From positions 10,608,053-10,672,052 of the forward strand of contig CM053335.1 in the NCBI GenBank assembly GCA_028583605.1: a stretch of DNA of 64,000 nt. The letters run 5' to 3'. The translations under genes and the position numbers were made by a program. The notes beneath the pieces were generated by a model that was not told the origin of the DNA, ran no database searches, and was given only the letters and a program-made list of their open reading frames with translations. This document shows positions 32,920 through 43,265 of the stretch, one piece after another (position 1 is the stretch's first letter; every line of letters starts with the position of its first letter). The stretch comes from Dastarcus helophoroides (Eukaryota > Arthropoda > Insecta > Coleoptera > Bothrideridae).

Positions 32920-34720
32920 TGAATCAGATTCCTTGATTTTTTAAATTAGTTAATATTTGTTAAATATCTTTTAAACGACAAGAAATAAAATATTGAAATT
33001 TGGTAAGCATGTGTAACTTGATATATCCTTTAAGAATAGTCAAGAAAAAATAGGGTTGCTATTTAAAAAAAATTGTCAATGATCTCGTATCTTAAATTTG
33101 GGACATTCTCTATACAATTTTCCTAAATCAAAAAGAACACAAATTAAAATATTAATCGACCTGTCCGAGCATATTTCCAAAAACAAACTTGTCTTTGATT
33201 TACTGAATTTGTTCCAAGTTATAGACTGGCACTGTATTGGTTAAAGAATACATTCAAGTTTCTAAAAAAATTCTTGAAAATTTGACTCTCTTTGAAATAA
33301 TGAGTAAGCGGAGGATTGATCTCGACATTTTGTGAAAAGTGTGAAAAGTTCAACTCTAAACTGAGGATCTCATTTTTAACCTTAAAAATAATTAAATCTG
33401 TGGCGTGTTCTTCCGATCGTCGTAGTTATTTATTTATAAAAAATTATATTTAGCTCGTCGCCTTAGGAAGCGGAAAAACAAGTCGTACCGGCCGAATGCC
33501 CAAATAAAATAACATATTAGAAGAAATGTTCTTGCCAGGAGTAAATATTGAGGTTATTTCGCCGTCTATTTACGACATGTGATGATTAACAATTTGTTTT
33601 TTATAATAAAAATTAGGTTAGAGTTTGCTTTCGGGAGTACATATTAAATTTGTTTTTCTATTTTTACAACGCGTACACCTACCTACAAAGTAAAGATTCT
33701 TATGTAAATAAAGCATAGAGATGTCAAGATGTTTACACTGGGAGCAATAAAATATTATTAAATATTAGTTCGCCATTACATATGGCCAAGTTATATTCGT
33801 TTTATTGCTAGGGATGCATCGCTATCAAAAATAATAAATGTCTGCACATAATATTGGCAGTAAATAAGTGAAATTGTTTATAAACGAAATTGCTAAAATT
33901 GTGCGCCCTTGGACATACATATTGATGACAGATCTATGCAAAATAAAAAGCCAGAAATCGCCAAATGTGCGAAAAGTTAAATAAAATAATCTTCGCCCCG
34001 AGGATTCCCCACATCATTATTTGAGGGGTAATTAATAATTGCTTTATTATTATCTACTGATTGACACGCATGACTTCGTTCGCATGAAAGAAGAAAGAAT
34101 TCTTTGGTAATTTATTTTTGTGTCAATCAATTCTTCATCTCTGCTTAACAAGAGATATAACTAAAACTAAAAGAAACAGATGACAATTTTTGAAGGTCCT
34201 AATTCTTTAGCCAAATTTCCGCTTTTTCTTTCGACAGACTCTAAGAATTTTGCATTTTGTGGGAAATTTCAAGACAATAAGTCCAAGCTTAAAATCAAAA
34301 TCGAACTAGGATAAAAATTTTTATAATTCCTTTATATAAATTCGAAATATTGAATATTTTCTCTGCATTTTGAATTGAAACTTGAAATTATTATTTTTTA
34401 ATTTCGTATTTCGATTTCACAAAGAAATCTTCAAAAAGAAAAGACAGAAATAAAATTATCAAAAATTATATGATTTATTTTGCAGCTTCGTGGAAAAAGT
34501 TCTGAGCAAAAATGTCTCATTAAGTCAAAATGTCTATATCGCGAACATTTTGAGAATATTTTTACATGAATTCGAATTTTTGAATACTTTTAAATTTAAA
34601 TTTAAACTTGAAATTGTTCTCTCATTGCAAAAAGAAGATTTCTAAAATAAATGTTACAAATAAAATTATCAAACAACTATACGAACTATTTTAGAAATTT
34701 TCTTGTTTCATGGAATATTT
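32920..34720. other. Non-repetitive AT-rich island
   Basis: The first 200 bp may be the 3' untranslated remainder of the transposon. Beyond that I see no gene, RNA or repeat. Around 34380-34700 short satellite-like A/T phrases reappear. Confidence 0.4.
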
Positions 34721-34723
34721 CAT

Positions 34724-34920
34724 AAATTGAAACACAGAACTTGTCCCCTGAAACCAAGAACAATTAAAAAACACAACAAAGGTTGCTTTAACACATTTCG
34801 ACAGCCAAGCTGTCATCTTCAGAGAGAAACTCCTTTGTTGTGTTTTTTAATCTTTCTTCGTTTCAGGAGACAAGTTCTGTGTTTCAATTTTTGAAGATAA
34901 CCAAGGACCAGTCCGTTCCA
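34724..34920. mobile_element. Penelope-like inverted-repeat element, copy 2
   Basis: Left arm 34724-34826 and right arm 34831-34920 are inverted copies. The right arm has lost its hammerhead part (the sequence goes from gagaaactcc straight to tttgttgtg) but retains the one-sided tail (gataaccaaggaccagtccg). The left arm keeps a full hammerhead-like motif on the minus strand. Confidence 0.8.
34786..34826 (-). ncRNA. Hammerhead ribozyme-like motif (core intact)
   Basis: Minus strand, 5' to 3': stem I strand CTCT, core CTGAAGA (34816-34822), stem II GACAGC-TTG-GCTGTC (34800-34814), GAAA (34796-34799 on the minus strand), stem III ATGTGT, candidate cleavage-site U, then AAAG closing stem I with one mismatch. 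All invariant core bases (C3 U4 G5 A6 N G8 A9; G12 A13 A14; A15.1-U16.1; an H at 17) are present. Stem III is weakened to wobble pairs compared with the palindromic ACGCGT of other copies. Activity is not established. Confidence 0.5.
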
Positions 34921-35440
34921 TAAAAAAAATAAAATATTTCATGAGAACAAGTTGTCCTAAAATTATAATATCGCTATTTATACCGTATATTTATCTTTTT
35001 GAAGTCACTTAACGGTAGAAATTCAAGTATTCACCTAATTAATAAGATAATTACACCCCGATGAATAACAGGATATTTGTCATCCTTATTCCTTTTCCTC
35101 TTCATGAAACCGCAATTTGGATGGACAAAGGGTGAGTAATGTCAAGCCTCGGATAATTGCTCAAAGCTTTTGTTCCTGGGTCGAGTACCACCTGGATGTT
35201 TAGGGGATGTTTACCATTAACACTCCAAATTGCGTATCATTTCAATGGAACTGCAACTAAGATGGACAAAGGACGATAATTGCTTTCCTTCTAAGAATGA
35301 AATTCGTTGGGGTGGTAAATTGATTCTTAATGACAATCGCTTACCGATAAAAGGCCTCGGTGGACAAACTGCAATTTTATTGCAGAGCAATAACTCATTG
35401 GAGAGTATCGCCGGCTAACTAAACAATTTCATCGAAATGT
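34921..35440. other. Unassigned sequence upstream of the Jockey-like element
   Basis: Contains two weakly similar phrases (atggacaaaggg near 35122 and atggacaaaggacgataat near 35263) that may be parts of the element's 5' untranslated region. The 62-codon frame at 35230-35418 has no recognisable domain. Confidence 0.35.
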
Positions 35441-38400
35441 TCCATGAGCAAAATCAGCGTTTTTAATGAAGCTCCGATGAAAGAATCCAACGGGAAACGC
35501 GCTCGATAATCTTCCCAGGAGAAGAAAAATAAGGATGTTCAAGAGGTGAAGAAAAAAAAGGTCTTTAGAAAGAAGGCAGCTAAGCAGCCTTCGACACAAG
35601 GAGAGACGTCGGGACGAAACTCCAACACCGTCCAATCCAACAAAGGAGAAGAAAAGAGGAACGTCCACTCCAAAGAAGGAGTTACAAGCAGCCTCAGAAA
35701 AGTATCAAGAGCGAAATCAGCGTTATTAATGAAGCTCAGAGGAAAGAATCCAACGAGAAACGCGCTCGATCATCTTCCCAGGAGAAGGAAGATAAGGACT
35801 TTCAAGAAGTGAAGAAGAAAAGGGTCCGTAGAAAGAAGCCAGCTAAGCAGCCTTCGACACAAGGAGAGACGTCGAAGGACGAAACTCCAACACCGTCAAA
35901 TCCAACAAAGGAGAAGAAAAGGGGAACGTCCACTCCAAAGAAGGAGTTACAAGCAGCCTCAGAAAAGTATCAAGAGCGAAATCAGCGTTATTAATGAAGC
36001 TCTGAGGAAAGAATCCAACGGGAAACGCGCTCGATCATCTTCCCAGGAGAAGGAAGATAAGGACTTTCAAGAGGTGAAGAGAAAGAGGGTCCGTAGAAAG
36101 AAGCCAGCTAAGCAGCCTTTGACACAAGGAGAGACGTCGGAAGGCGAAACTCCAACACCGTCAAATCCAACAATGGAGAAGAAAAGGGGAACGTCCACTC
36201 CAAAGAAGGAGTTACAAGCAGCCTCAGAAAAGTATCAAGAGCGAAATCAGCGTTATTAATGAAGCTCAGAGGAAAGAATCCAACGGGAAACGCGCTCGAT
36301 CATCTTCCCAGGAGAAGGAAGATAAGGACTTTCAAGAGGTAAGAAGAAAAGGGTCCGTAGAAAGAAGCCAGCTAAGCAGCCTTCGACCCAAGGAGAGACG
36401 TCGGGAGACGAAACTCCAACATCGTCAAATCCAACAAAGGAGAAGAAAAGGGGAACGTTCACTTCAAAGAAGGAGTTACAAGCAGCCTCAGAAAAGTATC
36501 AAGAGCGAAATCAGCGTTATTAATGAAGCTAGGAGGAAAGAATCCAACGGGAAACGCGCTCGATCATCTTCCCAGGAGAAGGAAGATAAGGATTTTCAAG
36601 AAGTGAAGAAGAAAATGGTCCGTAGAAAGAAGGCAGCTAAGCAGCCTTCGACCCAAGGAGAGACGTCGGGAGACGAAACTCCAACACCATCAAATCCAAC
36701 AAAGGAGAAGAAAAGAGGAACGTCCACTCCAAAGAAGGAGTTACAAGCAGCCTCAGAAAAGTATCAAGAGCGAAATCAGCGTTATTAATGAAGCTCTGAG
36801 GAAAGAATCCAACGGGAAACGCGCTCGATCATCTTCCCAGGAGAAGGAAGATAAGGACTTTCAAGAGGTGAAGAAAAAAAGGGTCCGTAGAAAGAAGCCA
36901 GCTAAGCAGCCTTCGACACAAGGAGAGACGTCGGAAGACGAAACTCCAACACCGTCAAATCCAACAAAGGAGAAGAAAAGAGGAACGTCCACTCCAAAGA
37001 AGGAGTTACAAGCAGTCTCAGAAAAGTATCAAGAGCGAAATCAGCGTTATTAATGAAGCTACGAGGAAAGAATCCAACGGGAAACGCGCTAGATCATCTT
37101 CCCAGGAGAAGGAAGGTAAGGACTTTCAAGAGGTGAAGAAAAAAAGGGTGCGTAGAAAGAAGCCAGCTAAGCAGCCTTCGACACAAGGAGAGACGTCGAA
37201 AGACGAAACTCCAACACTACAAATCCAACAAAGGAGAAGAAAAGGGGAACGTCCACTCCAAAGAAGAAGTTACAAGCAGCCTCAGAAAAGTATCAAGAGC
37301 AAAATCAGCGTTATTAATAAAGCTACGAGGAAAGAATCCAACGGGAAACGCGCTCGATCATCTTCCCAGGAGAAGGAAGATAAGGACTTTCAAGAGGTGA
37401 AGAAAAAAAGGGTTCGTAGAAAGAAGCCAGCTAAGCAGCCTTCGACACAAGGAGAGACGTCGGAAGACGAAACTCCAACACCGTCAAATCCAACAAAGGA
37501 GAAGAAAAGGGGAACGTCCACTCCAAAGAAGGAGTTACAAGCAGCCTCAGAAAAGTATCAAGAGCGAAATCAGCGTTATTAATGAAGCTAGGAGGAAAGA
37601 ATCCAACGGGAAACGCGCTCGATCATCTTCCCAGGAGAAGGAAGATAAGGATTTTCAAGAAGTGAAGAAGAAAAGGGTCCGTAGAAAGAAGCCAGCTAAG
37701 CAGCCTTCGACACAAGGAGAGACGTCGGAAGACGAAACTCCAACACCGTCAAATCCAACAAAGGAGAAGAAAAGGGGAACGTCCACTCCAAAGAAGGAGT
37801 TACAAGCAGCCTCAGAAAAGTATCAAGAGCGAAATCAGCGTTATTAATGAAGCTACGAGAAAAGAATCCAACGGGAAACGCGCTCGATCATCTTCCCAGG
37901 AGAAGAAAGATAAGGACTTTCAAGAGGTGAAGAAAAAATGGTCCGTAGAAAGAAGGCAGCTAAGCAGCCTTCGACCCAAGGAGAGACGTCGGGAGACGAA
38001 ACTCCAACACCGTCAAATCCAACAAAGGAGAAGAAAAGGGGAACATCCACTCCAAAGAAGGAGTTACAAGCAGCCTCAGAAAAGTATCAAAAGCGAAATC
38101 AGCTACGAGGAAAGAATTCAACGGGAAACGCGCTCGATCATCTTCCCAGGAGAAGGAAGATAAGGACTTTCAAGAGGTGAAGAAAAAAAGGGTCCGTAGA
38201 AAGAAGCCAGCTAAGCAGCCTTCGACACAAGGAGAGACGTCGGAAGACGAAACTCCAACACCGTCAAATCCAACAAAGGAGAAGAAAAGGGGAACGTCCA
38301 CTCCAAAGAAGGAGTTACAAGCAGCCTCAGAAAAGTATCAAGAGCGAAATCAGCGTTATTAATGAAGCTAGGAGGAAAGAATCCAACGGGAAACGCGATC

Positions 38401-39130
38401 GATCATCTTCCCAGGAGAAGGAAGATAAGGATTTTCAAGAAGTGAAGAAGAAAAGGGTCCGTAGAAAGAAGCCAGCTAAGCAGCCTTCGACACAAGGAGA
38501 GACGTCGAAGGACGAAACTCCAACACCGTCAAATCCTACAAAGGAGAAGAAAAGGGGACGACCACTCCAAAGAAGGAGTTACAAGCAGCCTCAGAAAAGT
38601 ATCAAGAGCAAAATCAGCGTTATTAATGAAGCTACGAGGAAAGAATCCAACGGGAAACGCGCTCGATCATCTTTCCAGGAGAAGGAAGATAAGGACTTTC
38701 AAGAGGTGAAGAAAAAAAGGGTCCGTAGAAAGAAGCCAGCTAAGCAGCCTTCGACACAAGGAGAGACGTCGGAAGACGAAACTCCAACACCGTCAAATCC
38801 AACAAAAGAGAAGAAAAGGGGAACGTCCACTCCAAAGAAGGAGTTACAAGCAGCCTCAGAAAAGTATCAAGAGCGAAATCAGCGTTATTAATGAAGGTAC
38901 GAGGAAAGAATCCAACGGGAAACGCGCTCGATCATCTTCCCAGGAGAAGGAAGGTAAGGACTTTCAAGAGGTGAAGAAAAAAAAGATCCGTAGAAAGAAT
39001 GCAGATAAGCAGCCTTCGACCCAAGGAGAGACGTCACGAAACTCCAACACCGTCAAATCCAACAAAGGAGAAGAAAAGGGGAACGTCCACTCCAAAGAAA
39101 GAGTTACAAGCAGCCTCGGAAAAGTATCAA
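35441..39130 (+). repeat. ~14-copy tandem array of a 265-bp ORF1 segment
   Basis: Units start the phrase gtgaag-aaaa near 35546, 35809, 36074, 36338, 36603, 36868, 37133, 37397, 37662, 37927, 38177, 38442, 38706 and 38972; spacing is mostly 263-265 bp (one 250). Each unit encodes a highly basic peptide (KRVRRKKPAKQP, then STQGETSEDETPTPSNPTK, KKELQAASEKYQERNQRY). Because 265 is 3n+1, the frame shifts at each junction and ends in a stop; only units with a compensating indel join into 149-codon frames (37133-37582 and 38442-38891). The last unit runs directly into the retrotransposon ORF1, so the array is an amplified piece of its 5' end. Copies are about 95 percent alike by eye, so the expansion is recent. 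Confidence 0.9.
35450..35515 (+). pseudogene. Possible original ORF1 start of the Jockey-like element
   Basis: ATG at 35450 opens MSKISVFNEAPMKESNGKRA and hits a stop (TAA) where the other repeat units have TCA (Ser). This is the only unit with a start codon in the reading frame that carries on as SSSQEKEDKDFQEVKKK in other copies. It may mark the genuine N-terminus of the Gag-like protein. Confidence 0.4.
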
Positions 39131-40320
39131 AGGAAGGAGACTGAGAAAAAAGCCCCCACCGACACCAAAATTCTACCTGTCATCATCAGGTATGCAGGTA
39201 AGTGGAAACATATTAATTCCATTATGTGTTCCAGGAAAACTGGTTACACGAAGGCAAAGTGTGTTTTCTAAGTAGTGCGAGTCCAACCGGCCACAATTAC
39301 TGATTTTAGGGACCTGATAAGGTTGCTAGAAAAAGAAAACGTGCAAAATCACTCCTTTGCTTTCCCAGAAGAAAAGGAGCGTCAAAGCAGTGATAAGAGA
39401 AATTTCAAAGGATATCTCCGAGGAAGACTTCAAGACCGCCCTAGAAGAAGACGGGTTCAAACCCGTCAATGTCAACAGGATGCGGAATTCATTCACAAAG
39501 AAGTTTCACAATATGATATTTGTGAAGCTTTAGCATAGTAAAAAGAAAATCTTCAAACTGGAGAAACTGATGAGTCTGGACACCTAAGTGGAAGCCTCAT
39601 GGCCAAGCAAACAGGTGAGGCAGTGTTAAAGGTGCCAAAGGTTCGACCACGGACAGAGGAACTGCCATGCTAAAGCAGTTTACGTTAAGTGTGCTGGGAA
39701 GCACCTTAGCAAAGACTATGAGCGTCTCAAGGACAAGCAACGCAAATGTGCCAATTGCAAGGGAGACCATGTAGCCAGCTACAGAGGTTGCCCCGCTTGC
39801 CCACCACCGAGAAAGCAACAGAAGGTTCAACCACGGACAGAGGAAGTGCTATGCTGAAGCAGTTTGCGTTAAGTGTGCTGGGAAGCACCTTAGCAAAGAC
39901 TGCAAGCGTCCCAAGGATTAGCCACGCAAACGTGCCAATTGCAAAAGAAACCATGTAGCCAGCTACAGAGGTTGCCCCGCTTTTCCACCACCGAGAAAGC
40001 AACAGAAGGCACCTAAGGAAGCTCAGACGCCACCCAAGGGTAAAACGTCGAGTTCTAGGGCAAAGTCAACGACAGCCAAGACGACAGCTGCAACTGCACA
40101 GGTTTCGCCAAAACCAGAAGTTTCCAGTGCTAGGGTAAGTGAAAAACAAAATCCTACCCTTCAGTTGTTACAGGAAACTTCAAGAAAGCCCAAACTTAGA
40201 GCAATAGTTCGGAGAAAACTAACCAAGTTGTACTGGATTTGGTGAGAGCAGTCTCCGAAGCTGGAAACAGCCAAAAAGCCGTAGTCTTCATAATGATGAC
40301 GCTTCCAAAGATCCTCAGCA
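39131..40320 (+). pseudogene. Jockey-like retrotransposon ORF1 (Gag-like, zinc-knuckle protein), broken
   Basis: ORF1 proteins of this clade bind element RNA and form nucleoprotein particles. Three parts are visible in shifting frames. First, a linker (KKAPTDTKILPVIIRY). Second, a PRE_C2HC-type domain, AVIREISKDISEEDFKTALE then GFKPVNVNRMRN and MIFVKL (39385-39537), in a different frame from the overlapping 39275-39538 frame. Third, CX2CX4HX4C and related knuckles (RCQRFDHGQRNC, VKCAGKHLSKD, CANCKGDHVASYRGCP) from about 39630. Several stops and frameshifts interrupt it, and the knuckle block is tandemly duplicated. The C-terminal tail is K/P/T-rich. No intact protein can be made. Confidence 0.85.
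39641..40008 (+). repeat. 184-bp tandem duplication of the zinc-knuckle block
   Basis: Bases 39641-39824 and 39825-40008 align end to end, from gttc-accacggacagagg through ccgagaaagcaacagaag. The length, 184 bp (3n+1), shifts the frame. The second copy has an in-frame stop (aaggattagcc). Divergence of several percent shows the duplication is not brand new. Confidence 0.9.
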
Positions 40321-40330
40321 TAAAACGCTA

Positions 40331-41248
40331 ATGGAGAGACGCCAAGGAAGGAGACTTAACAAAGGAAACCCTGCTCGTCGCCAGCTCATCAAGGCAGTTT
40401 TCTGGAACTGCAATGGACTCCAAGGCAACAAGAATGAACTCGAAGTTTTCGCAAAGAAAAACGTCCTGGACGTACTGATGCTGAACGAAACCAAGATGAC
40501 GTTCAGATCTAAGGATCCCAAAATCCGAGGATATGTTCTTGACCGCAGAGACAGACCAACTGGCCCAGGAGGAGGTACGGCTATCTACGTAAGTAGAAAG
40601 CTAACTCATTTTGCTGCAGGCACTCCAGAGTTGGACAAGCTGGAAGGAATTGAAGTAACAATTAAAATGGCGCAGGGACCTCTGACGCTAATGTTTTGTT
40701 AGTCCAGAACCAACGCCCCCACAGAGACAAATTTGACAGGCATTTTCGAAATAAACAATAACAATGTTATTGTAACCGTAGACTTAAATGCCAAAAACGT
40801 CGAGTGAGGCAGCAGAGCCAACAACAAAAACGGAAGGACACTTCAAAGGTTCACAGCACAGAACGGAATCGATGTAATGGCTCCAGAAGAACCAACCCAT
40901 TATCATCTCGCCACAGGAATACCATATGTCCTGGACGTTGCACTGATGAAATATGTTCGATACACTGTTGAGTTAACATCAGTTAGTGAGCTGAGCTTGG
41001 ACCACAACCCAGTGATAAGGACCATCGAAAATGATTGTGGACCCAAGCCTCCAGAGACCTGCAAGAAAACAAACTGGACACAGTTCAGGGAGTATCTAGC
41101 AGCAAAATTGGAAGAGCCTGGAGAGATCAACACAAACGATGACATTAACGCAGCGGTAGAAAGACTGGAAATCACCATAATAGATTCAATTTTGGCAGCG
41201 ACCAAAACTTTCCGGCGTATAGAAGGACTGCCAAATTGCTGGAGCTGA
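40331..41248 (+). pseudogene. Jockey-like ORF2, APE-type endonuclease domain, broken
   Basis: The apurinic-like endonuclease nicks target DNA for target-primed reverse transcription. Residues 23-55 of the frame starting at 40331 read VFWNCNGLQGNKNELEVF and DVLMLNETKM, holding the conserved Asn (WNxNGL) and Glu (NETK). RRDRPTGPGGGTAIYVSRKL follows. The frame breaks at 40702 and continues in another as VDLNAKNVE (normally GDxNAK), then GRTLQRFTAQNGIDVMAPEE after a stop, and from 40877 through SLDHNPV (the terminal S-D-H motif with a preceding change). At least one frameshift and one stop separate the pieces, and key Gly/Asp surroundings are altered. Confidence 0.85.
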
Positions 41249-41895
41249 TTAGAAGGAAAAATCGTGCCAGGAAGAGAGCAAGGCGGACCAATCTGCAAGC
41301 AGATAAGGCGGAAGTCAACTGGCTCATCCCGAGCTCAGGTATAATCTTCGAGAGCACAACATTTCTAGGTTTCAGGAACATCTAGTTGCAACCTCGAAAC
41401 TCCATCAGATCTCTGGCGCCTAGTTAAAGCTCTAAGAGGAGATAGGAAACCTATCCCACCGATACACGGACCTCAAGTTATGGCTTACTCAGATCAGATT
41501 AAGGTCGCAGCTTTCGCTGAGACCTTTGAATGACACTGTCGGGCAACACTTGAAGAAGTGGACTTAGACTTCGTAGAGGAGGTGGAAGCAGAGGTATAAG
41601 TTCTTCAGGAGGAAGTGCCAGGAGACGTTATCCAGCCGACTAACGAGCAGGAAATCCCAATTGTTCTGCTCAAGCTAAATGTCAAGAAGGCTCCAGATTT
41701 AAACGGAATTCCAAATCAAGCTCTGAAGTCTCTTCCGGACCAAGCTGTCACATACTTTGGAGCAATAGTCAATTCTATGCTTAAGTAGCGGCATTTTTCC
41801 ACAGGATAAAAGACTGCAAACGTTATCTTATTCCTAAGCCAAGAAAGGATGGAAAATTTTCCCAAAATTACAGGCCAATCAGCCTCTTATCCAAC
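41249..41895 (+). pseudogene. ORF2 linker and start of the RT domain, broken
   Basis: In changing frames: LWRLVKALRGDRKPIPPIHG, VLLKLNVKKAPDLNGIPNQA, LKSLPDQAVTYFGAIVNSML, then ANVI-IPKPRKDGKFSQNYRPI. These are the usual spacer and RT fingers (KAPGxDGI and NYRPISL blocks) of Jockey-clade elements. There are stops at 41532, 41598 and 41787 and several frameshifts. Confidence 0.75.
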
Positions 41896-42576
41896 TTGGG
41901 TAAGGTGGCGGAAAGGATTTTGTGGAAGCGTCTGCAGACTATCACCAGCGATCGCGACATCATCCCTAAGGAACAATTTGGATTCCAACCTATGCACTCT
42001 ACCTCACAGCTGCTAAGAGTGGTTAAAACAATCACTCAACGCATGAACCGGAACCAGGTAGTTGGAGCTATTTTCTTTGATATCTCCAAGGCATTTGACA
42101 CAGTTTGGGACCAAGGACTAGTCTACAAGATGCACCAGTTTAGAATACCTCTAACGATAGTTCAAATGGTAAGCTCGTTCCTGGACCAGCGCTCATTCAG
42201 AGCAAAGGTGGGACAGGAACTATCTAACCATATTAGGCTACACTATGGGGTGCCTCAAGGCTCTGCCTTGTCACCTCTGCTGTATTCTCTGTTCACAGCG
42301 GACATCCCGAGAACCTATCCAACAATCGATTACACCTTATTGGCAACTGATGCAGACAACACAGCTTTGATGGCGTACTTTTTCAGTCCAGCGTTGGTCA
42401 CCAGACGACTTCAGGAGGCAACAGATAGTCTACTAGATTATTTCGATCAATGGAGAATCCAAGTCAACGCAGACAAGACCCAAGCAGTCTTCTTCACCCG
42501 AAGAAGACTCCAACCATATGGACATGTTAATGTTCATGGGCAAAAGTCGACTGGAGAGGTCAGGCAAAGTATCTAG
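41896..42576 (+). pseudogene. Jockey-like ORF2, reverse transcriptase palm region, catalytically dead
   Basis: The longest uninterrupted piece (226 codons). It carries KEQFGFQPMHSTSQLLRVV, motif A (FFDISKAFDTVW, with the first catalytic Asp), motif B (YGVPQGSALSPLLYSLFTAD), motif C region LLATDADNTALM and motif D/E (INADKTQAVFFTRRR-like). Motif C should be Y/F-A-D-D; here it is D-A-D-N, so one of the paired metal-binding aspartates is lost and the aromatic residue is replaced. The order KEQFGF - STxxQLLR - PQGS - SPLLYSLFTADIP fits the Jockey clade. The preceding sequence continues the domain upstream, so the apparent Met start is only the first ATG after a frameshift. Confidence 0.9.
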
Positions 42577-43014
42577 GTGTAATTCTCAATAGAACATTTC
42601 AGGCACACATCGATTATGCAGTGGTCCAAAGCCAAAATGCTGAAGAGGACTGCTACAAGCGATGATTGTTAGAAATGGTAACCTGTCCATTGGACTTAAA
42701 GTATACAAATCAATCATAAGACCAGCGATGACCTCCGCATCTGTAGCTTGGTCACAGGAGACAGATAATCAGATGAAGAAACTCCAAGGGTTCCAAAACG
42801 TCTTTCTAAGATAAGCCATGGACGCTCCTTGGTTTGCGAAAAGCAATTAACTCCATAGGGAAGCTGAACTACCCCTGGAACGAGATTTGTTAGGGAAATT
42901 AATTCCAGGGCGATGGTAAGAGTGGAAACGTATCCCAACGAGCTAGTTTGACAGGCAGTGGATTACGATCAAAACATCCCAACCAGGATTAGGAGATCAA
43001 GGATGGTCCTCTAG
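42577..43014 (+). pseudogene. ORF2 C-terminal region of the Jockey-like element, broken
   Basis: Thumb and C-terminal pieces are readable in several frames: YLGVILNRTFQ-HIDYAV, IVRNGNLSIGLKVYKSIIRP, MTSASVAWSQETDNQMKKLQ, FQNVFLR, AVDYDQNIPTRIRRSRMVL, then a stop at 43012-43014. Multiple frameshifts and a stop interrupt it. The final stop position fits the normal end of ORF2. Confidence 0.75.
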
Positions 43015-43265
43015 GCTACGACTTCCGTTTCGGAAATTTTTGTTTTATTTGTTGCTTATGTTTCAGACAAAACAGCTTACAATAGTGCTCCAGCACTTTT
43101 GTACTGTTCCAACAAGGGGATTGGGGGCCAAGGGCCCGGCACGAAGAAGTAGGGGTTTTTAGTCGGTACCCGTAGGTTAAGCGGAAGTCTATCTGGGTTA
43201 TCTTCTTAGATGTCCTTAATGGATTTTCCGCTGCTTTAATAAAAAAAGAAACGAATGACAGTTCA
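43015..43265 (+). other. 3' untranslated region of the Jockey-like element
   Basis: Non-coding, higher-GC sequence following the ORF2 stop. It includes ggggtttttagtcggtaccc and ends near an AATAAAAAAAG run at about 43229-43240, the likely polyadenylation signal or remnant A-tail. I could not find a convincing target-site duplication. The 86-codon minus-strand frame here is a shadow. Confidence 0.55.

Noticed and set aside
35230..35418. 62-codon frame as a host exon
   Set aside because: No recognisable motif; it lies just upstream of the retrotransposon and could be its 5' untranslated region or chance.
35809..38891. A family of 61-residue basic proteins
   Set aside because: The frames are segments of a 265-bp tandem repeat from a retrotransposon ORF1, each ended by the frame change at the unit junction.
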